A stretch of DNA of 64,000 nucleotides from Gnetum montanum (Eukaryota; Streptophyta; Gnetopsida; Gnetales; Gnetaceae). Positions 21,470 to 32,126 of the stretch are shown in pieces. The stretch spans positions 837,927 through 901,926 of the forward strand of contig MNCI01011140.1 of the NCBI GenBank assembly GCA_015680685.1, in the 5' to 3' direction. Both the position numbers and the translations under genes were made by a program. The notes under the pieces were generated by a model, which ran no database searches, had not been told where the DNA came from, and worked only from the letters and a program-made list of their open reading frames with translations. Position 1 is the stretch's first letter; every line of letters begins with the position of its first letter.

Positions 21470-22630
21470 TTAGGTTGACACTTGACAGGCTTGTCAATAT
21501 ATTACTGCAAGTGATTATGGACGTCCAGAGCAAAAATTTAGTCTGAATGTAATGAATTAATGATGATGATAGTCTTAGTTCATTAATTTGCAGGGAAACT
21601 TGATATATGGAGCATAACACGGGTTTCTCCGGAGCTGTGTTCCTATTGTTGTACCTATTCTAAAGAATCATAAAAATACTTTCTCACTCAGACACTGTCA
21701 GATTGCACATGCATCATGCATTTATGCTTGTGCCTTGTATACTCTGTAATTCAACAAGGAGATTGTCTTTCACGGTTGCAAGCTTTCTTATGGTTTTCTC
21801 ACATCTATCTTTTTTGACAGTCTACATTTCTTTATATAGATATTATTTTTAAAAGCTTTAAATCCTTACCTTTGGGTATATCTTTTTGAAAGGTTCTCAC
21901 TTACAGGATCATGCTCGTATATGGTAGCTTTCATCTTTAATGGCTTTATGTATGGAAACTGTTTTATGTGTGGTATGTTTTTCGTAATCGTCCTTTAACT
22001 AAGCATTTAGAGAAAAGTGTAATATTGTTATAAAAATTTTGTATGATGTATTTTTTCTGTATACAGGGATGCTTAATCATTTCTTTAAATCTATATTTAT
22101 TTTCTATACAATGAATGTACTGTTTATCAGATGGATTTTGGGTCTAATAACATAATAAAACCTTTAGTTTCAATCTCAATTTTTCATTTTTTATAAGCCA
22201 GCAGGTTAGAAAACATACACCAAACATGAAGTTACTGATGCCCAATAAACAGTTTTTGCATCCAAGTAATAAAGGCATGAATGGGCATCTTCTTTGCAAT
22301 TTCATTTAAGGATAAAGCTAAAGCTAGGAATTTCGTGGCAAGAAGGATTATCCAGTAACCATATCTTGGGAATGAACCCCCCCCTATAGATTATTCTAGA
22401 ACAATCTAACCAAGGCAGGAATATAAGATTTTCATAGGAAAATTTTTTCTCAAAAATAGCACGTGCAAAATGTTGGTGAGATTCTGGGTATCCCTGTCAC
22501 ATCTGCTAGGCATGTGTACTGGGAATGACTTAAGCTAGTGTTAGACAAAATCTACCCCGTGTGTAATTGAGGTGAGGACATTGTTTATGTTAAAAGATAG
22601 AAATGTGTTGTCACTTGTTTTAGAATGTGC
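21470..22630. other. Region without recognised features
   Basis: The first 350 bp resemble a gene flank in composition and the rest is AT-rich. No ORF, RNA gene or repeat could be supported. Confidence 0.4.
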
Positions 22631-22815
22631 TAGCTTTTAGTGGTAGTTTCTATGTCACTTTTTGTAAATTATTGAAACAAACTATGTAAAATTTGATTGA
22701 GAGACTAAAGTGAAAGTGCCTCATCGTATGCCCGGTTTAGCCTAGGATGTGGAACCCCATTTTCATTTTTTAGTCTTCTCTCCTTTCTTTATAATTTACA
22801 TGTAGAGATTAATGA
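22630..22815 (+). repeat. LTR-like fragment related to 22969-23257
   Basis: Blocks such as tggtagtttcta, gaaagtgcctcatc and gatgtggaacccca match, with changes, the tggtagtttcta, gaaagtggctcatc and gatgtagaatccaa blocks at 22998-23120. No boundaries are clear. Confidence 0.45.
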
Positions 22816-22913
22816 TACAATGTATAAATTGAAATGAAACCAAAAAGAATAATCTTTGCATACATAATGATAGAAATTTTTTTAAATTTATTATTCTACC
22901 ACAATCCTATGTT

Positions 22914-23286
22914 TTATTGGAGGCCAACTATGCTTTTGGCATTGCCACTAGCATAGTTTGAGAGGGAGTGTTGGAGATTTGTCCCTTAAAATCTGGTAGT
23001 TTCTAATACAAAGTTGGTAGTTTCCATCTCTTTTCATGTCACACATGGAAACAATTACAGGGTTAATATGAAAGTGGCTCATCATAGACATGCTTTGGCC
23101 CAAGATGTAGAATCCAATTTTTCATATTAGCCTCTTAATTCAATATATAGAAGATTGTTTCCATGTATAATAAAGAGTAGTTTGGAAACTACTAGATTCT
23201 AAGGCAACAAGGAAAGGCTATTTCCAAAGACATCCCCTTCAAGTTGTATTGTTGACAATGCCAAAAGCATAGTTTGCCTCCAATAA
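22914..23286. repeat. 373-bp unit with 31-nt terminal inverted repeats
   Basis: Positions 22914-22944 and 23256-23286 are inverted copies with 30 of 31 bases matching; each arm carries atgcttttggcattg or its complement. The left arm also forms its own hairpin (aactatgct and agcatagtt, 22925-22959). A Ty1/copia-like LTR fills the inside. It could be a MITE, a fold-back element, or a rearranged copia end. Confidence 0.6.
22969..23257 (+). repeat. Ty1/copia-like LTR fragment
   Basis: The sequence gagagggag (22960-22968) followed by TGTTGGAGATTTGTCCC is the usual junction of a polypurine tract and a copia 3' LTR. A possible end is ttgttgaca at 23251-23257. No pol region adjoins it, so this is a relic whose right end is uncertain. 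Confidence 0.45.
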
Positions 23287-23310
23287 AGTAGAGGAGCAGT
23301 AATAGAATGA

Positions 23311-24180
23311 TCTCTTTAGCATCATCATCCTAGCCTTGTTCCAACAAAATGGGGTAAACTACATGAGTTCTTTTTCACCATTTTCCTCTATATAGATCTA
23401 GATCTTTGTTTATTTGCAATTTCTTCAAATCATCTTTAGTTGTTTTTTCTCATATATTCTTTAGTTTTCCTTTTGGTGGCTTTCCTAGAATATTAATGTA
23501 GCAATCTTTTTATAGGCAAATTGTGTTTTTCTTTGCACATGTCCAAACCATCTAAATCATCATTCCTATACCTTATCTAAAATAGAAGCCCCTCTAAATC
23601 TTCTTCTAATGGTTATATTATATAGTTTATCTTTTCTAAAAATATTTAACATCCATCTAAGCATCCATATTTCTACCACATTGATTTGTTATTTATGCTT
23701 TTTTTTGTACTACCCAACATTCAATATCATATAAGATAGCATGCGTGATTGCTGTTGTGTAAAATTTCTCCTTTAATTTTATCAGTATTCTTTTCGTAGA
23801 AAGAACACCACTAGCTTCACTTCATTTTGACCATCCTGCTTCAATTCTATTTCTCTTATCTTTATCAATTTTACTATGTAATTGGAGGATTGATCCTAAA
23901 TAGTATAACCATTTGCACTAAGGGACATTTTATCCTTGAATTGCCACTTCTATTTCACCATGGTTTATGTTATTAAAATTGCATTCAATATATTTTATCT
24001 TACTTTTCCTAATTATTAAGCCTTTTGATTCTAGGGTATATATCTACTTCTCCAATTTAAAAGCAATATTTTCTCAAGTTGTATCCACTAACATAATATC
24101 ATCTACAAATAGCATATACCAAGGAATTTCATCTTACATTTCCTTTGTTAATATATCCATAATAATGACAAAATACTAAT
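23311..24180 (-). pseudogene. RTE-type LINE, 3' part, antisense (decayed)
   Basis: The minus strand gives MLFVDDIMLVDTT (the RT catalytic box, normally FADD) near 24115, then KLEKWIYTLESKGLI after restoring one stop, KIKYIECNFN, NRIEAGWSK, SGVLSTKRI, KLKEKFYTTAI and ECWVVQK. The end matches the sense copy near 20130, with ATG/CAT repeats at 23318-23327. The frame is broken several times. The family is the same as at 19425-20150 and 63880-64000. Confidence 0.8.
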
Positions 24181-24186
24181 TAGTTC

Positions 24187-24960
24187 TATATTCTATAGGT
24201 ACATGTAGTCAAATACTTTCATGTTAATAATAAAGTGTTACCTTAGTGGTAAGACTCTTGATTTAAAATACCTAAGTCATAGATTCAATTCTGATGGGCA
24301 ATGTTGAGTTATAAAGTTCTAATTGGACTATATACTTGGGAATATTCTTATATTACAATTATTTTGGGGTTTCAATGTCTCTCAAATAGTTTTATGTTTG
24401 TCACTTCCTAACTCTTTAATTTCAATCATTTTGATTACGTATATGCTACTTTGATTTTCTACAAATTACATATTTTAAAAAGATATTTTCATTAGTCTAT
24501 ATTCTAACCTTCATAGCATATCACAAATGATAAAAATGTTCATCTTTTACCTTTCTAAATACAACAAAAATGCCATTAAAGAAACAATTGCAAATATCTT
24601 TTATATGCTAATGAAAATTTATAATTAAGAAGAAATTTGTTGCCCCTATGATTTGCTTATGTTTTACAAAAATATTATATTAGCTATCTATTCTACAGGT
24701 ACATATAGTCAAATAGTTTTACATTTGACACCTCCCAATTCTTTAATTTCATTCCTTTTGATTAGTTATATGTTAATTTGATTTTCTATAAATTACTTAT
24801 TTTCAAAAGATATTTTCATTAGTCTATACTCTAATCTTCATAGCATAACTCATATGATAAAAATGTTCTTCTTTTAACTTGTTAAATACAACAAAAATAC
24901 CATCAAAAGAAAACAATTACAAACAACATTTATATGCTAATGAAATTTTACAACTACTTA
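24187..24960. repeat. Direct duplication of about 250-300 bp, first copy split by a SINE
   Basis: Copy 1 is 24187-24225 plus 24382-24620; copy 2 is 24687-24960. Shared blocks include agatattttcattagtcta, tgataaaaatgttc and aaatacaacaaaaat. The copies differ at many sites. Copy 2 lacks the insertion at 24226. Confidence 0.7.
24226..24381 (+). repeat. SINE family 1 copy with target-site duplication
   Basis: Box A is gttaccttagtgg, box B gattcaattct, followed by gggcaatgttgagttata and a tail ending attttggggttt. It is flanked by 17-nt repeats, tcaaatactttcatgtt (24209-24225) and tcaaatagttttatgtt (24382-24398), 15 of 17 identical. The unfilled site is present in the neighbouring duplicate at 24709-24725. 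Confidence 0.75.
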
Positions 24961-25029
24961 AATCATATAAAAGTACTTCAAGCATTAGTAAATCCTATAG
25001 AAATAACTAACAATAATGTAAACCTTTAA

Positions 25030-25817
25030 CAATGGATTTCAGGTATTTATAGGCAATCCTTTGTCAAAGTAAGGGGATGGGACCATATTTGGAGATTTCA
25101 TTATCAACCAAAGGTGAGGTTTTTTGCTTGGTTGTTAGCTCATCATACAATGCTTACTTAGGAAAAACTCTAGCAATGGGGTTTTACCATGGCTTCTCAG
25201 TGTATCTTTTGCTATAAGAAGATTGAAACTATGATACACCTTTTCAAGGAATATCTATTTTCAAAGGCTGTAGATAGATTCATGTGTATGCATACTAGGA
25301 TCTTGTAGGATCAATGTTGAGTAATGATTACAAAAAGGTCTATCATTCAAAGTCACTTATATGAGATTTTATTATAGGTGGAGGTCACCTCAAAGATTTG
25401 GCTTGAGAAAAATGCTCACACTTTTCATGCAAAGTGCCTAAACTTTCCCTGTAAATGCATATCGAAAGCATTCACCAACTTTAACTTATAGGAAAACATC
25501 CATGAATGCACGATGACAGTGTTTAACATTTGTGAGTCCTAGCAAGATAATCCAATATGAGGTTCATAAACTGTGTGTTCTTATGCTCTTTTGAATATGC
25601 ATACCCCCTATTTAAAATGAACTTTATGATGTTACACATGACTATTTTTTGGTTTTTGTTTAGATGCCCTTTAGGAATGGCTAAGGTTTTTTAATTGGTC
25701 TAGGTGTTCATTTGTTTTATTAGAGGACCTTTTACCCTCCATGATGATACTACTATTGTAATTTTTATTTTGGAGGTTTAACCCTCATTATTTAAATGAC
25801 CTAATTTTTCCTTAAAA
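25030..25817 (+). mobile_element. 5'-truncated L1-like LINE with 18-bp target-site duplication
   Basis: The plus strand encodes the reverse transcriptase zinc-binding region found at the C-terminus of plant L1 polymerases: WDHIWRFHYQPKVRFFAWLL, HTMLT, ASQCIFCYKKIETMIHLF and WLEKNAHTFHAKCLNF. The tail resembles the usual plant L1 end (PHYLNDLIFP-like, about 25785-25814) and then a short A-rich stretch. The 18 nt aataatgtaaacctttaa occur perfectly at 25012-25029 and 25818-25835. Several stops show that it is dead. Confidence 0.85.
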
Positions 25818-25835
25818 AATAATGTAAACCTTTAA

Positions 25836-26500
25836 GAATATAAAGATGTTTTATGTTTCTCACCTTTTCTAATGTTACTATGATGTAGAATATAAAAATA
25901 ATAATTATCATTTTACCTAAATATAATTTAATGATTATATAATTATATCTATGTATATTCAAAAGTTATCATTATTGTTTAGGATTAGTATCACTAATAC
26001 AACAAACAAAGAAATGCTTTCTATTATTAATCACTTTTAATGATTTATTCTACTTTCTTGAAGAGCTTAACTTAGAGGTACTTTTTAAGTGTTAAATTTC
26101 AACAGTTGCTTTTTTAAAAAAGGTAATTTAATATTGAACTTTTTAAATGTTGGCATCCCTTCAAGTTGTGATTTAAATAAAATTATAAGTTCTTTTAATA
26201 ATGCATTAATATAAAGACGTAAGTCAAAATGTACCTACAATTTCTTTCAACATATTGCCTTTCATTTAGTAAAACCAATGCATAGCCCATCTTGATTTAA
26301 TATTGTCTTAGCTCTTAGAGTCATGTACTATCATGGAATAAGTAATTTTGATCATGATTATAATAAAATATTTAAAATATCTTATTTATTAACCACTCAA
26401 AGTACGTCCAAGATATATTACATATTAATATGTTCAATTTACTAACTAGGCTAACATGCATATAATTATATTCATAATATAGGTTGATGTAAATGTAAGG
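25836..26500. other. Region without recognised features
   Basis: Very AT-rich. No ORF, RNA gene or recognisable repeat is supported. Confidence 0.4.
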
Positions 26501-26509
26501 TGTTACATA

Positions 26510-27080
26510 ATTACTACATTATCTCTTGCATCCAAAAATACTACAAAACCTTTTGCTCTCCTTTCTTTCACTTTCTTCCATTCTACAATTCTTTTTGCAA
26601 GTTTCCTTTTGGTGAAATCTTCATTGATCCAAATTTTATAACCCTTTAAGTGACTTTGATGTTTTTAAACTCTTGATTTATTATTTATGTTATAAAATTT
26701 GATAACAATGTGCCTAACTTTACCATTTTTAGGCTCAGAATGAATTACATCCTTTATTTTAGATGGTTTGATATGCATGATTTCTTTTATCATTGTTGTT
26801 ACTTCTTGAACTAAGTTTTCATTTTCATTTTCTTCTTCTATCCTAATGTTAAAGGCTTTTTCCTTTCTTTCTTTCTTTTTTTATTGAATAATTTCAAGGT
26901 TTTCATTGTTTACATTCTTGCACAAATTTAATCACTAGAAGCATTTTTTTGAATCCAAATCTAATTGTTATGCATTACTTCTAGGATCTTTCTACTTTTG
27001 CTTGAAAATCTACCTTGCCTACACATTGCTTCCACTAATCTACCCTATCATGTCTACTACTCTTATTGTTTTAACATAAA
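26510..27080 (-). pseudogene. LINE ORF1-like RNA-binding protein fragment, antisense
   Basis: The minus strand keeps one frame with few stops: EENENENLVQEVTTMIKEI, KPSKIKDVIHSEP, GKVRHIVIKFYNINNKSRV, HLKGYKIWINEDFTKRKLAK, VEWKKVKERRAKGFVVFL. The order of an RRM-like pattern (VRHIVIKFYN) and an INEDFTK-like block is that of L1-type ORF1 proteins, which bind element RNA. There is no RT nearby in this orientation. The family call is by pattern only. Confidence 0.5.
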
Positions 27081-27149
27081 TATCTTATTGTAAAAAGTAG
27101 TTTATTAAAGACTTTATACACATATTGTTGGTAGGTTTCATCTATTATC

Positions 27150-27392
27150 AAGGCATAACTAACTTGGTTAGAGCATATGACTTGAACATTCAATCCCAAG
27201 TGGATATTTTGAGATACATTCCACTTGGAAGCTTGATAAACTATATGTTCATGCCACAGTGTAAGGTAAATAACTAACCTATAAAAAATTGATATTAATT
27301 ACAATAAGTTAGACCTTTAATGATAGAATAATGATCTTAAAAATTATAAGAAAAAATAATATTTATATTTTTCATTAGCTAATAAATCTTGA
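27150..27392 (+). repeat. SINE family 2 remnant
   Basis: A tRNA-like head (cataactaacttggttagag, then catatgact) matches the units at 18075-18800 and is followed by a decayed box B (cattcaatccc). The tail is only partly alike. Confidence 0.45.
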
Positions 27393-27407
27393 TATTAGTG
27401 AGACATA

Positions 27408-27557
27408 AACAATGAGGTGTTAGCCTAGTGGTATAGGTCTTGGTGTGGTAACCCTAGGTCATAGGTTTAATTCTACTAGGTAGCATTGAGTTATAAACTT
27501 CTATAAATCTTGGGATTTATCTATGCTTTACTTATTCTAGGTTCCAACACCCCCCAC
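27408..27557 (+). repeat. SINE family 1 copy nested in SINE family 2, with 15-bp target duplication
   Basis: Box A is gttagcctagtgg and box B ggtttaattct, followed by the family tail (cattgagttataaacttcta, cttgggatttat). A perfect 15-nt repeat, tattagtgagacata, flanks it at 27393-27407 and 27558-27572. The sequence after the right repeat is the head of a family 2 SINE. Confidence 0.75.
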
Positions 27558-27572
27558 TATTAGTGAGACATA

Positions 27573-27700
27573 GCTTACTTGGCTAGAGCATGCAACTTGT
27601 AATTTAGGCTATGACACATAGAAAATGTTTATTTTTCATCCATGATTTAATCCATGTTCTATAAACTAATTTTTACACAGTAAGACTTTTTATAACATTG
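27573..27700 (+). repeat. SINE family 2 head interrupted by the copy at 27408
   Basis: The sequence gcttacttggctagagcatg at 27573-27592 restores the tRNA-like head. Downstream sequence decays quickly. Confidence 0.45.
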
Positions 27701-28533
27701 ATAACTATTATTTAACATAATGATTTTGATAGTTAATCAAAATTTTAACAAAAGAATATTACAATTATTAACTAATTTTGTAACAAAACTTGCAGTATGA
27801 AATTGCTTACTTCTCAAAGGCTGGTTATAAGTGTTGGCTAAATTGGAATGGGGTATTAGATCCCAAAAATAATGAATAATATTATGAAAAATTCACAATA
27901 TATCAAATCATCAACATAGAAAAAAGAATCTAGAGAAAAATCCCAATATTTTGAGAGATGTCCTTTCATGTTTTAATTCTTACAACTAGTCTTCAAAAAC
28001 CTTCCCTTTGGCGTAGGAAAAGGATAGGCTTTTGACCTTGTTTAAATGTGCCATCATAAGTTTTCACTTCTTACTAAAGGCTTCCTTCTAAGAAGAAGGA
28101 AGATATTCTCTCTCTAAAAAAAATGAACATAATAATTGAAAATAACAAACAAATTGCAAAACAATTTACTAGATTTCCAACTTGAGTCCACAAATATAAA
28201 AGAAATGAAGATTATGAGAGATAAATTAATTATTCAACCTTTACTAGAAGTGTTCCTACTTGAAGATATAACTAAAATGTAACATCTTTAAGAATCTAAT
28301 GTTTAATTCCTAAAAAAAAAAAATCATAATGATGTTTTTTCTAACAAAAAATGATTATGCAACAAAGCTTCCAAATAGAATAAACAATAAATATCTGAAA
28401 GAAATTTCAAAAAAAAAAATATAGTTGTCACATAGGTTGATTAGCTCAACTCCTTTTTTTAGCAAATGAGCATTAGTACTAATAGCACAACCTCTACTTA
28501 CAAAATAGGGTAGATGTGACCAACTAAACAAGA
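27701..28533. other. Region without recognised features
   Basis: AT-rich. It adjoins the broken 5' LTR of element B. No ORF or RNA gene is supported. Confidence 0.4.
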
Positions 28534-28977
28534 GTGTCCTAAGTATGACCCTTTGACCATGCCTATGACATTTGGTAATCCTAGCAGCACTTCAACACTT
28601 GGTAACCCAACAACGTTATACATGTTTAGGATGTGTACGACAAGCAAGACTGGATACTTATGTTAGGACTAGTTGAACAGTAGTTAGCTCATTAGATTAA
28701 AGTAAATACTAAATTACTTTATTCTCTATCTTGTTTATTTCAAGCACAAAAACCATAAAATATAAAATGACAAAAATCATGTGCCTCAATTACACTTAAA
28801 CCATATCCTTGTGCTTCACAAGTGTAGTTGGGAAGAAAACGAACATCCTTAACATAAACTTTACTTCTCAGAGAACTAGTGCACTAGAAACTATAGAGTC
28901 CATGGAATTCAATCGAATGGCATGTGAATGCTTTGTGATTCACATGGTTGGGTATAGGGGTACCTTGTCGCTCATCA
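28534..28977 (+). repeat. Truncated 5' LTR of element B
   Basis: It matches the 3' LTR of B from about 47736 to its end and closes with CGCTCATCA. U3, the TATA box and the upstream half are missing. The sequence left of 28534 is unrelated, so a deletion or another rearrangement removed them. Confidence 0.8.
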
Positions 28978-28978
28978 T

Positions 28979-28996
28979 TGGTGCTATTGATGGGGA
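28979..28996 (+). other. Primer-binding site of element B (tRNA-Asp type)
   Basis: The sequence tggtgctattgatgggga is one base after the LTR. It matches the complement of the tRNA-Asp 3' end at 13 of 18 positions. Confidence 0.65.
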
Positions 28997-29139
28997 CACT
29001 TTTTGTTGAAACGTGCACTATCTAGGATTAGTGAACATTATTAATATCATTGAACAAACCCCAAGGTCAACTTCATTCTCAAATTATATAATTACAAAAG
29101 CACACTGATATTTTATTTGTTTGCAAAATTTCTTCTTCT

Positions 29140-31191
29140 CATAGACATGAAGATGTCAAACTACCTGTCCCACAATAGTGCAAGGTGGTATATACTCATC
29201 CAAAAGAATATGTTCTTGATTTCACCTTCATCTTTCACTAGGATGAACAACTATGATGGCATGATATGGAAGGCAACATTGTAATGCCTCCTGATCGATT
29301 TGTGTCCATGATACTACTTCAAAATCTTGTGAAGTTAGGCATCTATGATCTTCAAGAAGAGTACATTGTGCATGATTACGACTACCAAGACTACCATTCC
29401 ATTGAAACATAATGCCAAAGAGATTAACATCAGGAGAAGCAACATGAGTTTGCGAAGGGGAAATCGTTCATCAAACCCTTGTTCCTACTAAACCAAGATA
29501 GTAATGAGGGCCCTTTCTCTAAAGGCTCACAACATGAAAATTCTCCACCCTTTGATACTAGTGATGGGGGTGTGAACTTGAATCTCCATTCCACTATCAA
29601 CAAACTAGGTTCAAGAAAAGATAGTAGTCAAAACAAGGGCTCAAAAAAGCATCAAGATGACAAGAAACTTGATAAATGTGACCATGACAATCAAAGGGGA
29701 GTTGGCAAATACCATGGTGGTGGTAATTCTTCTCCCTCTTTACCCTCTTCATCTACGTCTTCTTCTTCCTCTTCTTCTGATTTTGAGAACCACCACAAAA
29801 GAAACAATTGTGATAGAGATGGGTAACAGAACAATAATACTAGTTTCCATGCCAACAATAATTAAGGGGGCAACAGAGTACATCATCATCAACAACAAAA
29901 TAATGTTGATGATGATCCTTTACTAGTAACTCAAAGAATGCTTAACATTGTCGAGGTAGTCAAGATCCCAACTAGGCATGTAAAAGACAGTTGGATCAAG
30001 CACTTAGACATGAACAATATCCCAAGATTTGAAGGGGGGATATAACTCTTATCTGCAAAATCATCTACAAGCCTTTCATGATGCTTGTACCTCACAAAAC
30101 ATAGAGAGTGACTAGCAAAAATTAACGCGATTTCCTAGGACACTCATTAAAGAGGTAGAAAGTTGCTACTGGTCCTTGGAGCCAAAATCTATCTACTGAT
30201 GGAGTATAATTCTTGAGCTATTCAATGACAAATAGTAGATATTCTCCAAAGTGTCCAATTTAAGAAGAAAAATCCAAGGCTAGAAACTAGGAACACATGA
30301 ACCCTTGGATGACACCATGGGTAAATATTATTCTTTCATACATCAATGCCCTAGCCATGTTTATTCTTAGAGGGAACAACTTTGCCACATCATAGATGGG
30401 CTTAGAGCAGAAATTAAAAGCACTCTAGGGGTTTATGCCCAAGGGGGACTATCCAAATTAAGAGCTCATCAAATATAAAGGTTGATAGAGTAGGTAGTAA
30501 AAGAAGACAATGAGTTGTGAAAAATGAATAGTATAGAAGAATATAATAGGGACTCTTTCATCAGGAAAAGGGAGGTCCAATTCTATGATGAGGAGGAGTC
30601 ACCACTTAATAAGGTGGTGAATAAGAAAACCTTGCCCATCCAAAAATCTGTTTATGATATTTTGGCAAAGGTTGATAAATTATGGAATTCTTTGGATGAA
30701 AAATTTCAAACTACTATGTAGATTGCTAAAGAATCCAAAGAGCATAATAGTGATCGCAACAGTAGGAGGAAAAAAGAAGCTGAACATGCCTACCAAAGAG
30801 GTAAGGGAAAAGTTACTGCAGTAGAAGAAGTTGTGAAGATAAACTTTGATAATGATGTTTGGTGTGACATTGTTAATATGAACATCCAAAGGGATGTTGC
30901 CCTATGTGTTGCATTGACAAGAGTCTAGGATGTATGCACTAAATCCTTGACTAGCAAGGAGGCAAACACCTAGATGATTGTCTTATCCTCAAGGTAATCC
31001 AAGGTAGTTCCTCTAGAAACATTAAGCTTACTATCCAAGTGGAGCTCCACCATAATCGTATGAGCAATACTAGTAGTGGCACCAACCACAATCATGGGAA
31101 ATGCTAGTGCCAAGACAATAGTACCCTTATAGGCAACTAGATCCATATGGGTGCTATGTTTAGCAACCATTTCTCCACAAAGTTTGGCCAG
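29140..31191 (+). pseudogene. gag of element B, part 1 (decayed, split by element C)
   Basis: The N-terminal region (VVYTHPKEYVLDFTFIFH) aligns with C's VVYTHHDEHIPNFTFILH. A Lys/Asp/His-rich and Ser-rich insert is open at 29479-29826. The capsid-like core (LDMNNIPRFEGG, then RCTLGVYAQG-like) and the piece at 30524-30721 follow. The gene stops at the insertion point within the Tyr/Gln-rich linker after the RQLDP-like block. TAG at 30368 coincides with the stop at 4131 of A. The remaining gag C-terminus resumes at 38206. Confidence 0.82.
31187..31191 (+). other. Target-site duplication of element C, left
   Basis: gccag here and gctag at 38206-38210 flank element C, with one C/T difference. 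Five bases is the length expected for Ty3/gypsy integrase. Confidence 0.7.
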
Positions 31192-32011
31192 TGATGGGAT
31201 GCGATATCACATATGCGATGTATCATACGCAATATCGTGTGTTTCCTACGATATCGCATACACGATATTGTAGTCCGTCGCCATTTCTATAAATAAGAAG
31301 TGGCTCTCCCTTGTTTCTCGCTCTAGGCCTAAACCATAGTGAAACTATGGTAGTTTTACCTCTCTAGAGATAGAATAATTTCCATGTTCCTGTAGTAGGA
31401 GCTCCAAAGTGAACGGATCTTTATTCGAGCAAATATTATACCTGAACACAAGTTTGTGTACAGAAATAAAGACGAACTTCTTAGATAAACCTTGTAGTGC
31501 ATGGACTAGGCTAAATAGGACTTTATTTATTGTCATTTATTGTTCATCCCTTAAATGCATTATTAGTTAATTAAATCTCTCTCAACCCTTCTCTCATAGT
31601 TACGTGCATTTAGTACGACCGCTTCAAGCACGTGTGTTATTCTTGGTAATTGCAGCAACGAATAGCGTTTGGTAATCCCAAAATATTGCATTGGTTCAGG
31701 GTGTGAACGATAAGTGGGAATGGATATTGATGCCAGGTTAATTAAGGCTTAGCTAGTTAGTTAAAGTTAGTTAATTAATCTCTTCACCCTTCACCTAGGA
31801 GATAAAATAGAAAAGATATAAAAATCATATACCTCAGACTTACTTAACCATACAACCGTCACAAATACAAGTAAGTCTGGGAAGATCATGAATGATTAAC
31901 CTTAAGTGTTCCATGAGGCGTGTAGGCACTTAGTCTACGGAGTTCAACCGAATCGCGCATGTAATGCTCGTATTCATATGTTTGAGTGTAGGGGTACCTC
32001 TCCACTCATCA
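31192..32011 (+). repeat. 5' LTR of element C
   Basis: TGATGGGATGCG to CACTCATCA, 820 bp. The U3 starts with an array of GATATC-type palindromes (31200-31275), followed by TATA (ctataaataagaagtgg near 31288). The 3' LTR has a longer array. Confidence 0.92.
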
Positions 32012-32012
32012 T

Positions 32013-32030
32013 TGGCACCGTTGCTGGGGG
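32013..32030 (+). other. Primer-binding site of element C (tRNA-Asp type)
   Basis: The sequence tggcaccgttgctggggg matches the complement of the tRNA-Asp(GTC) 3' end at 15 of 18 positions, the best in the window. Confidence 0.8.
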
Positions 32031-32126
32031 CTAAGTTGTTTTTGCGCTAAGTAGAACATAGGAAATTATCCACATCATTGGGAGCTTAAACGAACCCTTA
32101 GGGTTAATCAGAAGAAAATTTACATA

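Noticed and set aside
31200-31275. CRISPR-like array or satellite at the GATATC repeats
   Set aside because: The repeats are short palindromes without regular spacers, they lie inside an LTR, and the genome is eukaryotic.
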